NCBI GenBank assembly: GCA_902772755.1
Contig: CACYCD010000086.1
Coordinates: 1 to 6,223 of the forward strand
Length of the DNA: 6,223 bases
Reading direction: 5' to 3'
Source of the DNA: an uncultured Ruminococcus sp.
Lineage (GTDB): Bacteria; Bacillota; Clostridia; Oscillospirales; Acutalibacteraceae
Shown in pieces: positions 4,863 through 6,223 of the stretch. The first letter of the stretch is position 1. The number at the start of each line of letters is the position of its first letter. The notes under the pieces were generated by a model. It ran no database searches, was not told the origin of the DNA, and was given only the letters and a program-made list of their open reading frames with translations. Position numbers and translations under genes: made by a program.

Positions 4863-6223
<1,361 letters not shown>

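Overview
The window looks like a chromosomal core region of a spore-forming low-to-mid-GC Firmicute, most likely a clostridium of the Ruminococcaceae/Oscillospiraceae type. The basis is the sporulation genes yabP and yabQ beside divIC, a perfect CIRCE operator before groES-groEL, strong AGGAGG-type ribosome binding sites, and the clostridial order mazG-hup-rqcP-yabP-yabQ-divIC-yabR. The genus is inference only; there is no 16S or other marker here.

Layout. Bases 1-4267 are read leftwards (minus strand) and 4563-6223 rightwards (plus strand). Between them lies a divergent intergenic region with two convincing vegetative promoters facing away from each other. Leftwards from its promoter at 4331-4303 runs a compact gene string: mazG (NTP pyrophosphohydrolase), hup (HU), rqcP (S4-domain RNA-binding protein), yabP and yabQ (spore formation), divIC (septum), a yabR-like S1 protein, and hpf (long ribosome hibernation factor). 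A clear intrinsic terminator follows hpf, and just beyond it starts a THUMP-domain rRNA methyltransferase that runs off the left edge. Rightwards, groES is complete and groEL is cut by the right edge after 452 codons.

How it works together. The leftward string joins nucleotide-pool cleaning, nucleoid packing, rescue and storage of ribosomes, cell division and the mother-cell programme for the spore cortex. Spacing is tight: yabP/yabQ overlap as TAATG, yabQ/divIC abut as TAAATG, and gaps are 17-21 bp elsewhere. The exceptions are the hup-rqcP gap, which holds an 11-bp hairpin, and the rqcP-yabP gap, which holds a sequence resembling a sigma-E promoter. The second would let yabP-yabQ and downstream genes be switched on separately in the mother cell. 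The groE operon is predicted to be repressed by HrcA through CIRCE.

I found no mobile element, CRISPR array, tRNA or rRNA, and no candidate new multi-gene system. The points worth a second look are regulatory: the candidate sigma-E promoter, the hup-rqcP hairpin, the terminator placed 22 nt before the methyltransferase start, and competing inverted repeats between the divergent promoters.
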